Assembly (NCBI RefSeq): GCF_000002235.5
Contig: NW_022145545.1
Location: 1,553,501-1,617,500, forward strand
Source of the DNA: Strongylocentrotus purpuratus
Taxonomy: Eukaryota > Echinodermata > Echinoidea > Camarodonta > Strongylocentrotidae
Reading direction: 5' to 3'
DNA: 64,000 nucleotides
The notes under the pieces are model-generated. The model searched no databases, was not told where the DNA came from, and was given only the letters and a program-made list of their open reading frames with translations. Of this stretch, positions 61,720-64,000 are shown piece after piece. Numbering within the stretch: the first letter of the stretch is position 1; each line of letters begins with the position of its first letter. A program made the position numbers and the translations under genes.

Positions 61720-62990
61720 TTAATGATATAGGGCGCTTTATACAGGTGTTTCCAAGCGCACAGGGTATAGTATATAATTATGCACAATGTTAGTAACTAT
61801 CTTACCCGTCACAATGTAGAGACAGGGACACATCTAGCTGAAGACATCCTCTCTTATCCCGGTCCAGTTCACTGTGTGGATAGAAAATGAAGATATGGCA
61901 TGGTCAGAGGTCTGGATGTGTGAAGAGGAAGCCCTGCCGGTTAAATAGTATAGAAGATGAACAGTTTCTGACCTTGACACATACAAGTATATTATATCGA
62001 AACCATTCTTTGTTGATTTAGCTAATAATAACAAGAAACTCGAGAGGGAGTCTCAACGTGCAAACAATTCTTAGCAGCTCATGAGGAAGTTTAACAAAGG
62101 GAAGTTACATCTTATGAAGTGGTGTATACAGATAATATAAGGGCAGAGTTTCACATATTGTTTGAATTACATCAAAAATATCAATACACGTACCAAGGAT
62201 CCATGACACGTGGAGATCCCAACAGAACCTAAATGCCTTACGATTAATACATATTTGACTTTTTTTAATTTCACAATGTCTTGATTGCAAGTCTTACCCC
62301 CATTGCCATGACTTAACAAAGACGCTATAATATAATGTGTTTGAAAATAATTTGAAGGTGACCAGCTGAGATAATATTCATATCCGAGACATCCCTCTTC
62401 CCTGGAATTTCCTTTCAGTTCCGCTTTCTGAACTTGGAAGTAAATTAAAAAAATAATATTTAACTTGATTTCATATCGCATTATTATTTTTCATTTATTT
62501 CAATATGTGGAAAATCCCGAACAAACATTTACATAGCAACATACGCCTGTCATGCAAACATAACAGAGGAGCGAGATAGTATAGGGTTTTCGTGTAATGT
62601 AGTTTTAAGAAGCAAAATTTCCTCAAATGTGAAGTTCTTAATAATCAAAAAAGAGAGTTTGACTATTAATGGCATACACTAATACGTATAATGACTCTAC
62701 CGATGATATACCGCACAGAGCTAATTGTTCAATAATATGTATAGAACATAATCAAATTCAAAAATTGCCAATAATCAACTGATATGATAGCCATTAGAAT
62801 TGCGGGTTGACTTAGAAAAATAGATAAATTAAATCAAGCAAGCAATTACTCTCGGTAAATGCATGCACCGAGTTCAGAAAAACAGAAATGGATGTAAACA
62901 GGAAATCATTAGGATCATACAAGGGGACACCGTTGGAGAAGGAGAATAAGAGGAGTGAATTAAGTGAGATGGCTGAAACTCTGAGAAAAG
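61720..62990. other. Intergenic, no gene recognised
   Basis: AT-rich; open frames up to 104 codons on the minus strand (62481-62167) have no recognisable domain. Confidence 0.55.
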
Positions 62991-63137
62991 GAGAAGGAGC
63001 GAGAGAGGGGGAGAGAGAGAGAGTTGAAGAAAGATGAAGAGAGAGGGGGACAAGGAAGGTATGAAGAGAGTGGGTGAAAGAGGATGAAGAAGAAACAGGT
63101 GGGAAATATGGATATGAGAGGAGTAATAGGAAGGGGT

Positions 63138-63138
<1 letters not shown>

Positions 63139-63170
<32 letters not shown>

Positions 63171-63254
63171 GGGGAGAGAGAAAGAAAAGGACGGAGGAGA
63201 TGAGAAGCTCAAGCTCCCTCCCTCTCTCTCACTCTTTCTCTCTCTCTCTCTCTA
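63139..63254. repeat. GA array facing a CT array
   Basis: (GA)-rich 63139-63186 and (CT)-rich 63219-63254 around a centre containing aagctcaagctcc. The two arms are mutually complementary, so the segment is a large imperfect palindrome. Another GA-rich run lies at 62998-63060. Confidence 0.9.
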
Positions 63255-63644
63255 TGTCTCGCCCTTTCCTCTTACTTCGCTTGTCCACCCCATTATTTTC
63301 CCACCTCTTTCTTCTTCATCTCTCTTTTTCCCTAGATAATATATATATATTTATATATTTTGGAATAACGAACAATAAATGGTAAACATAGAGAAAGTTA
63401 AAATCAGAGATAGTAAGACGGGGAACATGTCAAGATGTTTGGCTGGTATATTTGATGGCAAAATAATGATTGTTCAGTACTGATAACAGATTATCTTGCG
63501 ACAATCATAATTATCAGGGACATAGCAACTGTAATAAACATGTTCGACGCATGGATATACAGCTTTCACTGACATTACATAATTACATAGAAGAAGATGA
63601 ATTTCATTCGTACGTCATTATTATCTGTATTGTATGCCTAATCA

Positions 63645-63670
63645 AGGAGTTACCAGTGCTGGTAACTCCT
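63645..63670. repeat. Perfect 12-bp hairpin
   Basis: aggaguttaccag-type stem: aggagttaccag (63645-63656), a TG loop, then ctggtaactcct (63659-63670). No T-run follows and the setting is eukaryotic, so it is not a bacterial terminator. Confidence 0.85.
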
Positions 63671-63679
63671 CGGCCTAAT

Positions 63680-64000
63680 AAGTAGTCGAGCCTTGATCAC
63701 GTTGACTTGCAATTTCCCGTATTATTACTCAAAATGTCAAGCCATCAATCAAGTCATAAAAAATGCTAGTCTTCAGATACAAACTATTTTTTATTTTTTG
63801 TTACAAACATACGAAGCAGATTTGTCAGCCCCTCTGTACTCCAACTTTAAAATAGACGCCATTTTGTTGTGCACACTGGCAGAAACAGTTGGGATGGCGA
63901 AGCGACGGGGGCGCTGGCAATGTACGACCCGCTCTATTTGGAAAACAACAAAATAGAAACACAAGAATGAAATAGGAAGCAGTGGAAATGAAGGTGAAAG
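63680..64000. other. Window edge, no gene recognised
   Basis: An 87-codon frame (63693-63956) ends near a GC-richer stretch (63890-63935). It shows no family I recognise and could be chance. Confidence 0.5.

Noticed and set aside
1..64000. CRISPR array, prophage, operon or bacterial defence system
   Set aside because: No regularly spaced repeats with unique spacers and no bacterial-style gene packing; introns and SINEs show eukaryotic DNA.
1..64000. Autonomous transposon or retroviral genes
   Set aside because: No frame shows reverse transcriptase, integrase or transposase motifs; all elements seen look non-autonomous.

Overview
The window is eukaryotic genomic DNA: AT-rich, with split genes, long introns, dense GA/CT and CA/GT microsatellites, tRNA-headed SINE copies and many small inverted-repeat elements. 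The single recognisable gene is a membrane adenylyl cyclase on the minus strand whose predicted protein reads most like animal type 3 adenylyl cyclase (ADCY3). The SINE core, the GA/CT density and the poly-C foldback elements look to me like echinoderm DNA, probably a sea urchin. That assignment rests on recall of repeat families, not on a search, and another marine invertebrate is possible.

Layout. From 29482 down to 186 (minus strand) lie the first seven coding exons, at 29482-28814, 22518-22369, 20675-20557, 4300-4189, 3509-3382, 2568-2410 and 330-186. Every junction has GT/AG ends and the phases agree throughout, giving 494 residues: a basic cytosolic N-terminus, six membrane segments (M1-M6) and the C1a catalytic domain with both metal-binding aspartates. 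The second membrane block, the C2 domain and the 3' end lie beyond position 1. Introns total about 28 kb and carry SINEs, a retroposed insertion with its own target-site duplication, poly-C elements, microsatellites and local duplications. The 5' half of exon 7, with its splice acceptor, is duplicated twice inside intron 6.

From 29483 to 64000 I recognise no gene. This 34.5 kb upstream region holds the ADCY3 5' flank and then repeats: two inverted copies of a TTAA-flanked element (38091-38471 and 52325-52691), a related-looking 540 bp element, three copies of a foldback family, a TA-flanked 116 bp element, a full-length SINE, tandem duplications near 37, 51 and 57 kb, degenerate telomere-like DNA near 44 kb, and a cluster of six 10-11 bp motifs in both orientations at 57739-57857.

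How it fits together. The gene's product makes cAMP from ATP at the membrane. In vertebrates type 3 is enriched in cilia, so the RFX/X-box-like palindrome in intron 1 and the two CRE palindromes far upstream are worth testing, but nothing here proves regulation. I found no operon, phage, CRISPR or clearly novel multi-gene system. The most unusual signals are the exon 7 partial triplication, the motif cluster at 57.7 kb and the layered mobile-element insertions.
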